Below, piece after piece: positions 45,408 through 55,722 of a stretch of DNA of 64,000 nucleotides; positions within the stretch are counted from its first letter, which is position 1, and the number at the start of each line of letters is the position of its first letter. The notes beneath the pieces are model-generated. The model did no database searches. It was not told where the DNA came from and saw only the letters and a program-made list of their open reading frames with translations. Source of the DNA: Paramixta manurensis (GTDB lineage: Bacteria; Pseudomonadota; Gammaproteobacteria; Enterobacterales; Enterobacteriaceae); NCBI RefSeq assembly GCF_013285385.1, contig NZ_CP054212.1, positions 3,472,001 through 3,536,000 of the forward strand. Direction: 5' to 3'. Made by a program: the position numbers and the translations under genes.

Positions 45408-48400
45408 ATGCCTGAAGTAAATTGGAGAGTATTCAACGAACTGCCCGGTGCAGCAGATGTGAACTTCGAAAACCTTTGCCGCGCTCTTGTACGCCGACAC
45501 TATGGTCGTTTCGGTCGCTTTAAGCAACTCGCAAATCAGCCTGGGGTGGAGTTTCACCTTGAGCTGACGGAGCCTTGTGATCTCGGTGCGCCACCAAGCT
45601 GGATTGGCTGGCAATGCAAGTGGTATGAGCTGGTGAATGGACAAGATTTGGGAGCCTCCCGCCGCAATAAGATCATCGAAGGTATCGAAAAGACGCGTAG
45701 GCATGTCCCTGGAGTGACCAACTGGAAGCTTTGGACTTATCACACGTTAACAAAAGGAGATCAAGAGTGGTTCTTCGCGCTAGAGCAAGACCGCTTCCCC
45801 GAATTGAAGCTAGAACTACTCACTGCTACGGATATCGAAGATCTTTTGGTCGGACCGGGAGCGCTTTTACGAGAAACCTACTTTGGTGAACTGGTTCTAA
45901 CCCCAGAACTAATTGCTGAACAGTATAGGCTTGCTGCAGCTCCGTTTAAGAACCGCTACCAGCCAGACGTTCATGTTGCTGTGGGGGTTGAGGAGAATAT
46001 ATTCAGGCATCTGTGCAGCCAAAACGCATGGGAATCCTTGGAAGAACTCTCCAACGCTTTAAAAAAGAATCATACAAGCATTGCTTCGATTACTGAGCAA
46101 ATCAAAACTGAGCTCAGGGCAGAAGTTGAATTACTCTTAGCCCGGGTTATTGGGTTGACTGAGTTTATTGATGGCTTACACACGGCGCTAGGCAAAGGTG
46201 ACTTTAACTCTGTACATCAAGCATTGGTTTCAAATCCGCGTCAGCCGGTACGTTATGAAAGGCTACTTTCGAAATTGCGTGGAGCGCGCTTTGACGGGGC
46301 TCCGTTAACCGCTAATTTGGTTGCAGATATCCACGCGGTTTCGTCTGTTTTCCGCAGTCTGGAGCAATCGATTGGTGCCCGGGCGGTTGCTGTACTTGCG
46401 GCGGCAGGTGAAGGTAAATCTGAACTTGCAGTCAAGGTAACACAGCCAGAAGGGGAATTCCCAGGGGGGATCCTCCTATTGGGTAAGAATCTTCATTCAG
46501 GCCAGGGGCTTGATGATCTCGTATCTGCTTTCAAGATCTCTGGGAAGCCAGCAGAAAGTTTCGACCGCTTGATTGAGGCCGTAGATGCGGCAGGCCAGCG
46601 TGCAGGCAAACGCATACCTATTGTTATTGACGGTCTGAATGAGGCGGAAGATCCGAGAAATTGGAGGGATGAACTATCCCGAGCGGATGAGCTTCTAAAG
46701 AATTTTCCTTATGTCTTGTTAGTTGTCACTCTTCGCAATGAATTTGCCCCAATGTGTCTGCCCGAGGAGTTTCCCCAAGTTGAACATAACGGGTTTCAGG
46801 AAGATCCGAAGACAGCATTTGACAAGTACTTTGAGTACTACAAGATCGATGCTACCGATGCGGACCTACCAGTCGAACTCTTGCAGCACCCCTTAACACT
46901 GAGAATTTTTTGCGAAGTAGCAAATTCTCCTCGTCAGCATATTGTCGGAGTGGAAGCATTGCCCCGTTCGCTTGCAAGCCTGTTCGAAGCACATTTTAAC
47001 AAGGTTGCAGCACGAGTCGCTGAGCTTTCACCGACGATGCATCGCATTTATCAAGATGACGTTCAGGATGCACTACTGACGATCGCGGGTCTTCTTTGGG
47101 ATAACAATGCGAGAAGTGTGGATTTTCAAGCTACACGGACGGCAGTTCGGGATATGGGGTGGGATGACAGTATTATTCGTGCACTGGAGTCTGAAGGCAT
47201 TCTCGTAAGGACTATTTCTCCAGAAGGTAGGCAAGGAGTTGCGTTTGCATACGACCTAATGGCCGGACATATGATGGCGCGTAACCTGCTTATGAAGCCT
47301 GAATTGGTGCAATGGCTACAAAGCGATGAAGGGAACGCAAAATTTAAATCTCATGGACCTGATTCGCATACCTTCGCTTATGACGTATTACGGGCTCTGG
47401 TTGATCTGTATCCGCAACACTCTGGTAGGCGGCAGCTTTGGCAAGACTTGTCGGATGATATACTCGTTATGAACGCTCTGTTATTGACGACGCAATCGGA
47501 TCCAAGATATATCGGGCGGGCTACTGTTGAACGATTTGCTCAAGCTATGCAGGAGTCGAAGCGATTTGCACAACTTGCCTTCGAGAGACTACGGAGCACT
47601 AGGGCTGCGCTGGCACATCCGTTTGATATGAGCTTTTTGCATGATGTGCTAATGGCTATGTCCAACACTCAGCGCGATCTTTTTTGGTCAGAGTGGATTC
47701 GTCAGAAATCTGAACAAGTTAAAGATGACTTAAAATTCTTGTCGACGAGATGGAAATTGGGTCATCTGGATGAGCGTGAACTTCGGAGAGTTCGCTGGGT
47801 GATGTGGACATTGACGACGACATCCAGAGCTTTACGGGATATGGCTACCAAAGCCCTAAATGAATTTGCCATCAGGCGGCCAGAAGAGTTTTTCCGGTTG
47901 GCGATGGAGACAAATGCAGTTTCAGACCCATATGTCCCCGAGCGAGTGTTCGCCGCAGCCTACGGTGCAGTCCTGACCACTTGGTCGGATATCGATGCAG
48001 TAGAGTTACATGATGCGTTGCCACGGTTCGCTCGTGAGATTTACCAAACCATGTTTGCACCTGATGCTACAGCTCCTACTTGGCATGCGTTATATCAACA
48101 GTACTGCCTGGGAATCATTGCCATTGCAAGGATGGTGGATCCAAATTGTTTTTCAGAGGATGAAGCTGCTCATCTTGTTCCGCCTTTTAGCCATCTGCCT
48201 AACGTATTTAAAAGCATTCGTCAGTACGATACAGCAGTCATCAAGCAAGCGCAGAGCGCAGCGATTCGAATGGACTTCGGTAACTATACGATTGGGAGAC
48301 TTATTCCACATAGATCGAACTACGATGACAGCAATCCAGAGTACCAACAGGTGTTGAAGGCAATTATTTCTCGAATGCTGGTGCTTGGTTATGACCCTGA

Positions 48401-49466
48401 GCAGTTCGAATCTATTGATCGGCAAATGTATTCCAGCTCTCGTATGGGAGAAGACAAACACAAAATCGATCGATATGGTAAAAAGTACGGCTGGATAGCT
48501 TACTTCGAGATGTGGGGACTGCGATACGCGCAGGGTCTCCTTTCCGAAGACCGCAGCGCTCGTCCATCGGACGCAGATATCGACCCAACGTTCCCGCTAG
48601 ACGCTGTGAGCATTGATTTGCCACTTCCAGCCTTGTTTAGCGAACAGTCGTCAGATGATGGGGATTGGATCATGAGGGGTCCGCAACCTGACTACTGTAG
48701 CATCCTTGAGATTACGGAAATTGATGGTCTGACGGGGCCATGGATCCTACTTGACGGTTTTGTTGAGCAAAATGCTACCTCGGATGACCGGCAGATTTTC
48801 ACTTTCCTGCGAGGAGTATTCGTAGATAGCCAAGAAGTTGACAATCTATGTAGGTTGTTCACTGATCTTGAATATCCTGGCAACAGCGCCATCCCTGATG
48901 CTCCTGGCTACTATTACACCTATGCGGGTGAGATGCCTTTCTCGTCGATTCCGGGGCTGCTAGTCGCAAATGAACAAGAGGATGATAGTGATGAAAATTT
49001 GGTGTCCGCAGACAGATGGTCAGGCAATGGCGTTGCGGTAGATATCACCGTGCAGGACTACAACTGGGAGAGTTACCATAGCGTGGAGAACCAAAGCAGC
49101 GGTGCGAGCCTGCCCTCAAAGCAACTTTGTGAGGCTTTGAATCTCAGGTACCGTGCAAACAAATGGGATTTGCATGATGCTGCAGGGGTAGCGTCACTTT
49201 ACCGCAAAATTGGCGAATATGGTTCGGACGTCAGTGGCTCTGTCAGCTATCTACGTCGTGATCTACTTGACCGCTACTTGATGCAATCCGGTAAGGTATT
49301 GGTATGGCTTATGTGGGGAGTGCGTGGTTTTCATTATCGGTCCAACAAGACGCGCAATTTGCACCAGTATTACGTGAATCACCAAGAGATTCACAAACGT
49401 ATTCATATCCATCAGATAGCTTCTAGTGCTAGTAACCCAAATATTGCGGACGGAGTCACTATATGA
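45408..49466 (+). CDS. Second large nuclease-NACHT/STAND ATPase, Avs-like
   Basis: 1352 residues from ATG 45408 (AGAGGA eight bases upstream); an in-frame TTG at 45390 would overlap the preceding stop. The N-terminal restriction-endonuclease-like domain (about 10-180) has GVEFHLEL (Glu48) and GWQCKWYE (Gln69-x-Lys71). The ATPase has Walker A AAAGEGKS (331-338) and the NACHT-type Walker B IVIDGLNEAED (Asp408). Winged-helix and long helical repeats fill 560-1350. This is the architecture of Avs-type antiviral sensors that detect a phage protein and then cleave DNA. Unlike single-gene Avs2/Avs4 it is preceded by a radical-SAM and a DUF6375-like gene in the same operon. Confidence 0.8.
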   Translation: MPEVNWRVFNELPGAADVNFENLCRALVRRHYGRFGRFKQLANQPGVEFHLELTEPCDLGAPPSWIGWQCKWYELVNGQDLGASRRNKIIEGIEKTRRHVPGVTNWKLWTYHTLTKGDQEWFFALEQDRFPELKLELLTATDIEDLLVGPGALLRETYFGELVLTPELIAEQYRLAAAPFKNRYQPDVHVAVGVEENIFRHLCSQNAWESLEELSNALKKNHTSIASITEQIKTELRAEVELLLARVIGLTEFIDGLHTALGKGDFNSVHQALVSNPRQPVRYERLLSKLRGARFDGAPLTANLVADIHAVSSVFRSLEQSIGARAVAVLAAAGEGKSELAVKVTQPEGEFPGGILLLGKNLHSGQGLDDLVSAFKISGKPAESFDRLIEAVDAAGQRAGKRIPIVIDGLNEAEDPRNWRDELSRADELLKNFPYVLLVVTLRNEFAPMCLPEEFPQVEHNGFQEDPKTAFDKYFEYYKIDATDADLPVELLQHPLTLRIFCEVANSPRQHIVGVEALPRSLASLFEAHFNKVAARVAELSPTMHRIYQDDVQDALLTIAGLLWDNNARSVDFQATRTAVRDMGWDDSIIRALESEGILVRTISPEGRQGVAFAYDLMAGHMMARNLLMKPELVQWLQSDEGNAKFKSHGPDSHTFAYDVLRALVDLYPQHSGRRQLWQDLSDDILVMNALLLTTQSDPRYIGRATVERFAQAMQESKRFAQLAFERLRSTRAALAHPFDMSFLHDVLMAMSNTQRDLFWSEWIRQKSEQVKDDLKFLSTRWKLGHLDERELRRVRWVMWTLTTTSRALRDMATKALNEFAIRRPEEFFRLAMETNAVSDPYVPERVFAAAYGAVLTTWSDIDAVELHDALPRFAREIYQTMFAPDATAPTWHALYQQYCLGIIAIARMVDPNCFSEDEAAHLVPPFSHLPNVFKSIRQYDTAVIKQAQSAAIRMDFGNYTIGRLIPHRSNYDDSNPEYQQVLKAIISRMLVLGYDPEQFESIDRQMYSSSRMGEDKHKIDRYGKKYGWIAYFEMWGLRYAQGLLSEDRSARPSDADIDPTFPLDAVSIDLPLPALFSEQSSDDGDWIMRGPQPDYCSILEITEIDGLTGPWILLDGFVEQNATSDDRQIFTFLRGVFVDSQEVDNLCRLFTDLEYPGNSAIPDAPGYYYTYAGEMPFSSIPGLLVANEQEDDSDENLVSADRWSGNGVAVDITVQDYNWESYHSVENQSSGASLPSKQLCEALNLRYRANKWDLHDAAGVASLYRKIGEYGSDVSGSVSYLRRDLLDRYLMQSGKVLVWLMWGVRGFHYRSNKTRNLHQYYVNHQEIHKRIHIHQIASSASNPNIADGVTI

Positions 49467-49528
49467 GTTACGAATTCAGAAATCTTTCATCCGTAAACTT
49501 TGAGGATCTTATTCGGTATCTCATCTGA
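49463..49528 (+). pseudogene. Stub of a third nuclease-like gene
   Basis: An ATG overlaps the STAND stop (ATGA) and opens 21 codons reading MSYEFRNLSSVNFEDLIRYL before TGA. The pattern NLSSxxFEDLIRxL is typical of the first helix of Mrr/Avs-type nuclease domains. The rest of the gene is absent, so this looks like the remnant of a fourth operon member lost by deletion. Confidence 0.55.
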
Positions 49529-49877
49529 AAATAAGAGAGGCTTCGCTTCGAAGCCTTCTGTCCGAACCGGTTAGAGGCATTAACGATAGACATGCTCATA
49601 TTGACGGAAATTTATTCTAAAAACGAAGCATAATCGAGGATCTTCGTTCAGCAAGATGATGTCGCTATTCAGTATGAGTATATGTCGAGGGATGAACTAG
49701 GAACGTCCATTTTTTGCACAAAGTAATCTGTCAGCCAAGCATTCTAACATCGTCAAAATCGAAGCCATTGGTATTTGGCTAGCACTCCAAATAATTATAG
49801 ACAGATATTATCTCAGCGACTCCCCCGCTTCCTTACCGGATAGCGGGGCTTTTTGTTTTTCACGTTGAGATCTTACT
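49529..49877 (+). other. Non-coding remnant between the defence operon and yfjP, with terminator
   Basis: 349 bp without a supportable gene. A GGCTTCG/CGAAGCC hairpin lies at 49542-49558. A good terminator is at 49823-49860 (CCCCGCT/AGCGGGG stem, then TTTTTGTTTTT) shortly before the yfjP-like ATG. The region probably marks a recombination scar between cargo and the conserved island tail. Confidence 0.6.
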
Positions 49878-50161
49878 ATGCAAAAATCTGACAGCCATCA
49901 GGCCTTTGAGCAACCGCTGGCTTCACTGCCACACAAGATTCGCAACCTCATCCTTGAACGTCTTCGTAGCCTGACGCAGTACGAACCTGTGATAGGTATT
50001 ATGGGTAAAAGCGGTTCTGGTAAATCGTCCCTCTGCAATGCCCTGTTCCAGGGCGAAGTCACATCAGTCAGCGATGTGGCGGCCTGCACGCGAGATGTGC
50101 TGCGCTTCCGGCTCCGCAATGGCAATCACAGCCTGATGATTGTTGATTTACCTGGTGCCGG
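49878..50161 (+). pseudogene. yfjP: yfjP/yeeP-like GTPase, truncated by IS insertion
   Basis: About 95 codons remain: the N-terminal helix, G1 (GIMGKSGSGKSS), switch I (DVAACTRDVLRFRL) and G3 (VDLPGAG). The E. coli CP4-57 protein has about 290 residues, so two thirds are missing. The reading frame runs into the IS end at 50162 and stops four codons later. Confidence 0.85.
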
Positions 50162-51347
<1,186 letters not shown>

Positions 51348-51376
51348 TAAGTCACCTGTTTTATGTTGTGGTGAGA

Positions 51377-51419
<43 letters not shown>

Positions 51420-51991
51420 TTCGCCTGCGTCGTGCCGGACAACTGACCGGCCATCAGGTACCGGAAATCATCCTGCTCAACAGCCATGACGGCTCATCAA
51501 GCTACCAGATGCTGCCGGGACTTTTTCGTGGCATCTGTACTAATGGTCTGGTCTGCGGTCAGTCATTCGGCGAAGTGCGGGTACCGCATAAAGGTAATGT
51601 CGTCGAGAAGGTGATTGAAGGGGCTTACGAAGTGCTGGGGGTCTTTGATCGGGTGGATGAAAAGCGCGATGCGATGCAGTCGCTTGTGCTGCCATACCCT
51701 GCCCGTCATGCACTGGCGAATGCCGCAATGAAGTATCGATTTGGTGAGGACCACCAGCCGGTCACGGTATCGCAGTTGCTGACCCCGCGTCGTCGGGAGG
51801 ACTACAGCGATGATCTGTGGACTGTCTACCAGCGCGTGCAGGAGAACCTGATGAAAGGTGGATTGTCAGGGCGAACCGCTCAGGGGAAAAGCAGCCGCAC
51901 CCGTGCTGTTACCGGTATTGATGGCGATGTGAAGCTCAATCGCGCCCTGTGGGTTATGGCAGAAAACATGCTCGAATTTTTCGGGCGTTAA
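51420..51991 (+). pseudogene. yfjQ: yfjQ-like DUF932 gene, 5' part deleted at the IS
   Basis: About 190 codons of the C-terminal two thirds remain (RLRRAGQLTGHQVPEIILLN ... RALWVMAENMLEFF), close to E. coli CP4-57 YfjQ (273 residues). About 82 N-terminal residues are missing and the frame emerges directly from the IS right end. Confidence 0.85.
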
Positions 51992-52021
51992 ACAATCGTT
52001 CCGGCATAAGGAGATAGTTTG

Positions 52022-52465
52022 ATGGATACACAAAACCTTCAGTTCGCTGAGCAGACAGCAATCACGGCCTCAGTGGTCCCTGACGAGTTACGCATCGGCT
52101 TCTGGCCACATCACTTTGGCTCCATCCCGCAATGGATAACACTTGAGCCCCAAATCTTTGCCTGGATGGATCGACTGTGTACCGATTATCACGGTGGTAT
52201 CTGGAACTTCTCAACGCTCAGTAACGGCGGCGCTTTTATGGCTCCTGAGGCAGAGAACGATGAGAAGTGGAGATTGTTCAACAGTATGAACGGCAACGGC
52301 GCGGAACTTACTGGTGAAGCGGCAGGGATAGTCGCCTGTCTGATGACATACAGCCATCATGCCTGCCGTACGGAATGTGACGCGATGACTGAGCACTACT
52401 ATCGCTTACGCGACTACGCGCTGAATCATCCAGAGTGCAACGCCATTATGCATCTTATCGACTGA
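52022..52465 (+). CDS. KlcA/ArdB-family antirestriction protein
   Basis: 147 residues from ATG 52022 with AAGGAGA upstream. ArdB/KlcA signatures: FWPHHFGSIPQWITLEPQIFAWMDRLC, YHGGIWNFSTLSNGGAFMAPE and ACRTECDAMTEHYYRLRDY. Proteins of this type inhibit type I restriction in vivo. It corresponds to yfjX/yafX in CP4 islands. Confidence 0.92.
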   Translation: MDTQNLQFAEQTAITASVVPDELRIGFWPHHFGSIPQWITLEPQIFAWMDRLCTDYHGGIWNFSTLSNGGAFMAPEAENDEKWRLFNSMNGNGAELTGEAAGIVACLMTYSHHACRTECDAMTEHYYRLRDYALNHPECNAIMHLID

Positions 52466-52477
52466 GGAATGCCTGAC

Positions 52478-53020
52478 ATGAATACTGCATTATCCCCGGT
52501 GTCAGCGCAGCCCGAACTTTTCCCACTGACGATTATGACCCAGCATGGTTGCCTGCTCCATGCGACTTCCGGACTGACACCCTACGCCCAACGGACCATT
52601 CGCCGCGCTATCAACCTGCTGGATAAATATCTGCGCCAGCCCGGTATATCCTTTACCTCAAGTACTGCTGCCCGTGACTGGCTTCGGCTACAGTTGGCCA
52701 GACAGGAACGGGAAGTGTTTATGGTGCTCTATCTCGATAATCAGCATCGTTTACTGGAGAATGAAACGCTGTTCGCCGGTTCAGTTAACCATGTGCAGGT
52801 CCATTCCCGTGGGGTGGTGAAGTCAGCGCTTCGCTTCAATGCCGCAGCTGTCGTGCTGGCACATAACCATCCCTCCGGCGATCCGGAGCCCAGCAAAGCC
52901 GATCGCCAGTTGACTGGCAGGCTAAAGGAGATACTGAGCGTGGTCGATGTGAAAACGCTTGATCACCTGGTTGTTGGTCTAGAAGACATTGTGTCGTTTG
53001 CGGAGCGAGGCTGGATATGA
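52478..53020 (+). CDS. RadC-family JAB-domain protein (YfjY-like)
   Basis: 180 residues from ATG 52478 (GAGGAAT upstream); ATG 52469 is also in frame. The JAMM zinc motif is complete: Glu in NETLFAGSV and the HNHPSGDPEPSKAD segment. Despite the name there is no firm DNA-repair role for this family; it is a constant member of CP4 island tails. The stop overlaps the next start (ATGA). Confidence 0.93.
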   Translation: MNTALSPVSAQPELFPLTIMTQHGCLLHATSGLTPYAQRTIRRAINLLDKYLRQPGISFTSSTAARDWLRLQLARQEREVFMVLYLDNQHRLLENETLFAGSVNHVQVHSRGVVKSALRFNAAAVVLAHNHPSGDPEPSKADRQLTGRLKEILSVVDVKTLDHLVVGLEDIVSFAERGWI

Positions 53021-53238
53021 AAATCATCAGTAAGCGCCAGGCCATGGCTCTGTACCTACAGCATCTTGGCTCCCGCCTGTTTCGCTTCTGTACCGGCAAA
53101 TATAAATGGTCTGGCAGCATCTGCCATTATGCTGGCCTGGAAGTTCAGGACATATGCGGCGTTCTGACCGTGTTTGCTGAACGTCGTCAGGACCGCAATG
53201 GTCCCTATGTCATTCTTCGCAGTATCACTCTCATTTAA
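53017..53238 (+). CDS. DUF987 protein (YeeT/YkfF-like)
   Basis: 73 residues, translationally coupled to the radC-like gene by a 4-bp overlap. It matches the DUF987 pattern (MKIISKRQAMALYLQHLGSRLFRF, YAGLEVQDICGVLTVFAERRQD). Function unknown. It always precedes the cbeA-cbtA pair in these islands. Confidence 0.88.
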   Translation: MKIISKRQAMALYLQHLGSRLFRFCTGKYKWSGSICHYAGLEVQDICGVLTVFAERRQDRNGPYVILRSITLI

Positions 53239-53250
53239 TCAGGAACAATA

Positions 53251-53616
53251 ATGAAGAAGCACTCAGAATCCGGTACCAAGCCGGAGAATCCCGTCATCCA
53301 TCAGTGGGGACTGAAGCGCGATATAACACCTTGTTTTGGCGCACGTCTCGTTCAGGAGGGCAACCGTCTGCACTATCTGGCTGACCGAGCAGGATTTAGT
53401 GGGGCATTCACCGACGATGTTGCAATGCGCCTCGATCAGGCATTTCCGCTCATGATGAAACAACTTGAGCTGATGCTGACCAGCGGCGAGCTTCCCCCCC
53501 GCCATACACATTGCGTCACGCTGTACCACAACGGCCTCACCTGCGAAGCCGATACACTCGGCTCCTGTGGCTATGTCTACATTGCTATTTATCCCGATCA
53601 ACCTGTGCCGCAGTAA
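53251..53616 (+). CDS. cbeA: Type IV antitoxin CbeA (YeeU/YfjZ family)
   Basis: 121 residues. Strong match to YeeU in ITPCFGARLVQEGNRLHYLADRAG, LDQAFPLMMKQLELMLTSGEL and TCEADTLGSCGYVYIAIYP. Type IV antitoxins do not bind the toxin; they stabilise the MreB and FtsZ filaments that the toxin attacks. Confidence 0.95.
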   Translation: MKKHSESGTKPENPVIHQWGLKRDITPCFGARLVQEGNRLHYLADRAGFSGAFTDDVAMRLDQAFPLMMKQLELMLTSGELPPRHTHCVTLYHNGLTCEADTLGSCGYVYIAIYPDQPVPQ

Positions 53617-53654
53617 CTCAACGCTTATCCCCTGAACATCACAGAGTAAACATC

Positions 53655-53984
53655 ATGCAAACCTTATCATCACACCCGACACGGGCGACTGAGCCCTGCC
53701 TGTCACCCGTTGAAATCTGGCAGCGGCTGCTGGCTCATCTGTTGTCTCAGCACTACGGCCTGACGCTGAATGACACACCGTTCAGTAATGAAACCACCAT
53801 CCGGGAACATATTGATGCAGGAATATCGCTCAGCGATGCGGTGAACTTTCTGGTAGAAAAATACGGGCTTGTCCGTATCGATCGGAAAGGATTTTCTTGG
53901 CAAGAGCAGACCCCGTATCTTTCCGTAGTGGATATTTTGCGAGCAAGGCGCTCTGCCGGCTTGCTAAAAACTAACGCAAAATGA
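53655..53984 (+). CDS. cbtA: Type IV toxin CbtA (YeeV/YpjF family)
   Basis: 109 residues from ATG 53655. YeeV pattern: SPVEIWQRLLAHLLSQHYGLTLNDTPF, ISLSDAVNFLVEKYGLVRIDR, VDILRARRSAGLL. The toxin inhibits polymerisation of MreB and FtsZ. Shorter C-terminal tail than E. coli YeeV (124). Last gene of the first island, about 200 bp from its right repeat. Confidence 0.94.
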   Translation: MQTLSSHPTRATEPCLSPVEIWQRLLAHLLSQHYGLTLNDTPFSNETTIREHIDAGISLSDAVNFLVEKYGLVRIDRKGFSWQEQTPYLSVVDILRARRSAGLLKTNAK

Positions 53985-54090
53985 ACGCTTACATACAGAG
54001 CAGACTAAAGGAAAGCAAAATGTTAATCTCACAGACGAAGAGACTTCTACTGTAACCTCCCCCTCCCCTGCAAAAAACCTGACATTTTCT

Positions 54091-54113
54091 TTTAGGACCA
54101 ACAATGGGACCAA
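54091..54113 (+). repeat. Arm-type repeat near the right end of the first island
   Basis: TTTAGGACCA-N6-GGGACCAA mirrors the TTTAGGCCCA...AGGCCCAA block by the integrase at 32879. A third relative (TTTAGACCCA...GGGTCCAA) lies at 54311-54335 before the second integrase. Confidence 0.45.
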
Positions 54114-54184
54114 ATTGAAAATTGAATTGAAGATTATCACCTATTAAACAACAAGTTACACCATCAATTCAGACTCCGCCAGCC

Positions 54185-54257
54185 CATCGGTGATTACCAG
54201 AGTCATCCGATGAAGTCCTAAGAGCCCGCATAGCACAAGCTCTGCGGGCTTTTTTGT
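54185..54257 (+). repeat. Right direct repeat: junction between the first and second ssrA islands
   Basis: Copy of 32755-32827, including the ssrA terminator hairpin (54223-54255). Preceded by CTCCGCCAGC (54174-54183), which resembles the ssrA 3' end. The second integrase begins 96 bp later, which makes this the attR of island one and the left boundary of island two. Confidence 0.8.
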
Positions 54258-54352
54258 GTCCATCATAATTTCTTAAGAGTTGCTAGAGTCCACGCCTTAT
54301 GACACCCTCCTTTAGACCCACCAGTGTGGGTCCAAAATCAGAGGGTCCAAAA

Positions 54353-55537
54353 ATGCCTAAGGTCGTCATAAAGCTGAATGATACCCAAATCAGGAACACC
54401 AAGCCCGGCGAGAAGGAAGTGAGTCTCTTCGACGGCGAAGGCTTGTTTGTGCGAATCTCACCATCAGCAAAAGGTGGTAAGAAAAACTGGTATTTTAGAT
54501 ACACAGTTCCGACGACCCGAAAACGCACAAAAATGAGCCTGGGTACTTACCCTCATCTCACCCTAGCTCAGGCCCGCTCTCTAAGAGACCAGTACCTCGC
54601 CCTTCTCGCCCAGCAGGTTGATCCACAGCAGCATAATGCTGAGAAAGCGAATGCTTTAAAAGCGGCTACTGAACACACATTGCTGGTGGTTGCAAAAAAA
54701 TGGTTGGATGAGAAGAAAAGAACTTCAGGGATCACGAATGACCATGCAGAGGATATCTGGCGTAGCCTTGAACGAAACGTCTTTCCTGGACTAGGTAATG
54801 TTCCGATCAAGGAAATTCGTCCCAAACTCTTAAAGCAGCACTTAGACCCAATTGAGCAGCGTGGAATTCTTGAAACGTTAAGGCGTGTGATTTCCCGATT
54901 GAATGAAATTTTCCGCTGGGCGGCTACTGAGGAACTGATTGAGTTTAATCCTGCTGATAACCTCGCACAGCGTTTCACTAAGCCTAAAAAGCAGAATATG
55001 CCTGCATTACCCCTGTCTGAATTACCCCGTTTCCTGGCAACGCTGAACAATGCTTCAGTACGTATGGAGACAAGGCTACTGATTGAGTGGCAATTGTTAA
55101 CATGGGTTCGTCCGGGCGAAGCCGTTCGAGCAAGGTGGGCAGACATTGATAAAATCAACAGGCTATGGACCATTCCTGCCGACTTTATGAAAATGAAAAA
55201 AACTCATAAGGTTCCTTTGAGCAAAGAGGCTTTGCGCATTCTTGATACAATGAGGCCGCTCAGTGGACATAGAGAGTGGATTTTCCCCAGCATTAAAGCA
55301 CCACTTCAACATATGCATGAACAGACAGCTAATGCCGCTATTATTCGTATGGGGTTTGGAGGCGAGCTTGTAGCTCATGGTATGCGCTCGATTGCGAGAA
55401 CAGCGGCCGAGGAGTCTGGTAAGTTTAGATCTGAAGTCCTTGAAGCAGCGCTTGCCCACCCCAAGAAAGACGAAATTGTTGCAGCGTATAATCGCGCGGA
55501 GTATCTCGCCGAACGAGACGCACTTATGCAGTGGTAG
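54353..55537 (+). CDS. Second P4-type tyrosine integrase, C-terminus shortened by a stop codon
   Basis: 394 residues from ATG 54353, the point from which the family aligns (MPKVVIKLNDTQIRN). DUF4102 arm-binding domain, core-binding domain and catalytic domain with Arg in TWVRPGEAV, His342/Arg345 (AHGMRS) and Tyr379 (AAYNRAEY). The frame stops at TAG 55535-55537 where the family has a second Trp (MQWW); beyond it SDYVQSQKFKAVAA continues in frame to TGA at 55580. All catalytic residues precede the stop, so activity may survive. Clearly distinct from the first integrase. Confidence 0.9.
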   Translation: MPKVVIKLNDTQIRNTKPGEKEVSLFDGEGLFVRISPSAKGGKKNWYFRYTVPTTRKRTKMSLGTYPHLTLAQARSLRDQYLALLAQQVDPQQHNAEKANALKAATEHTLLVVAKKWLDEKKRTSGITNDHAEDIWRSLERNVFPGLGNVPIKEIRPKLLKQHLDPIEQRGILETLRRVISRLNEIFRWAATEELIEFNPADNLAQRFTKPKKQNMPALPLSELPRFLATLNNASVRMETRLLIEWQLLTWVRPGEAVRARWADIDKINRLWTIPADFMKMKKTHKVPLSKEALRILDTMRPLSGHREWIFPSIKAPLQHMHEQTANAAIIRMGFGGELVAHGMRSIARTAAEESGKFRSEVLEAALAHPKKDEIVAAYNRAEYLAERDALMQW

Positions 55538-55674
55538 AGTGATTATGTGCAATCTCAAAAGTTTAAAGCGGTTGCTGCCTGACTTATGGAAATTCTATAG
55601 CTTTTTTAAATCAGGAAATTTTTCTCTTAAAAGTTATTCATTTTCAAACAAGTGCAACATTTTAAATTTCACAT

Positions 55675-55700
55675 AAAAAAAGCCCCTGAGAGGCTTTTTT
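55675..55700. terminator. Bidirectional terminator
   Basis: AAAAAAAGCC and GGCTTTTTT arms around CCTGAGA. It serves the integrase on the plus strand and the small gene on the minus strand. Confidence 0.7.
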
Positions 55701-55722
55701 AATTATTTTGGTCAAAAATTCA

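Noticed and set aside
49542..49558. Hairpin after the defence operon as a terminator
   Set aside because: The GGCTTCG/CGAAGCC stem is not followed by a convincing T tract; the hairpin at 49823-49860 is a better terminator.
54168..54257. A second ssrA gene
   Set aside because: Only the last few bases of the tRNA-like end and the terminator are present; there is no tag frame or 5' half.
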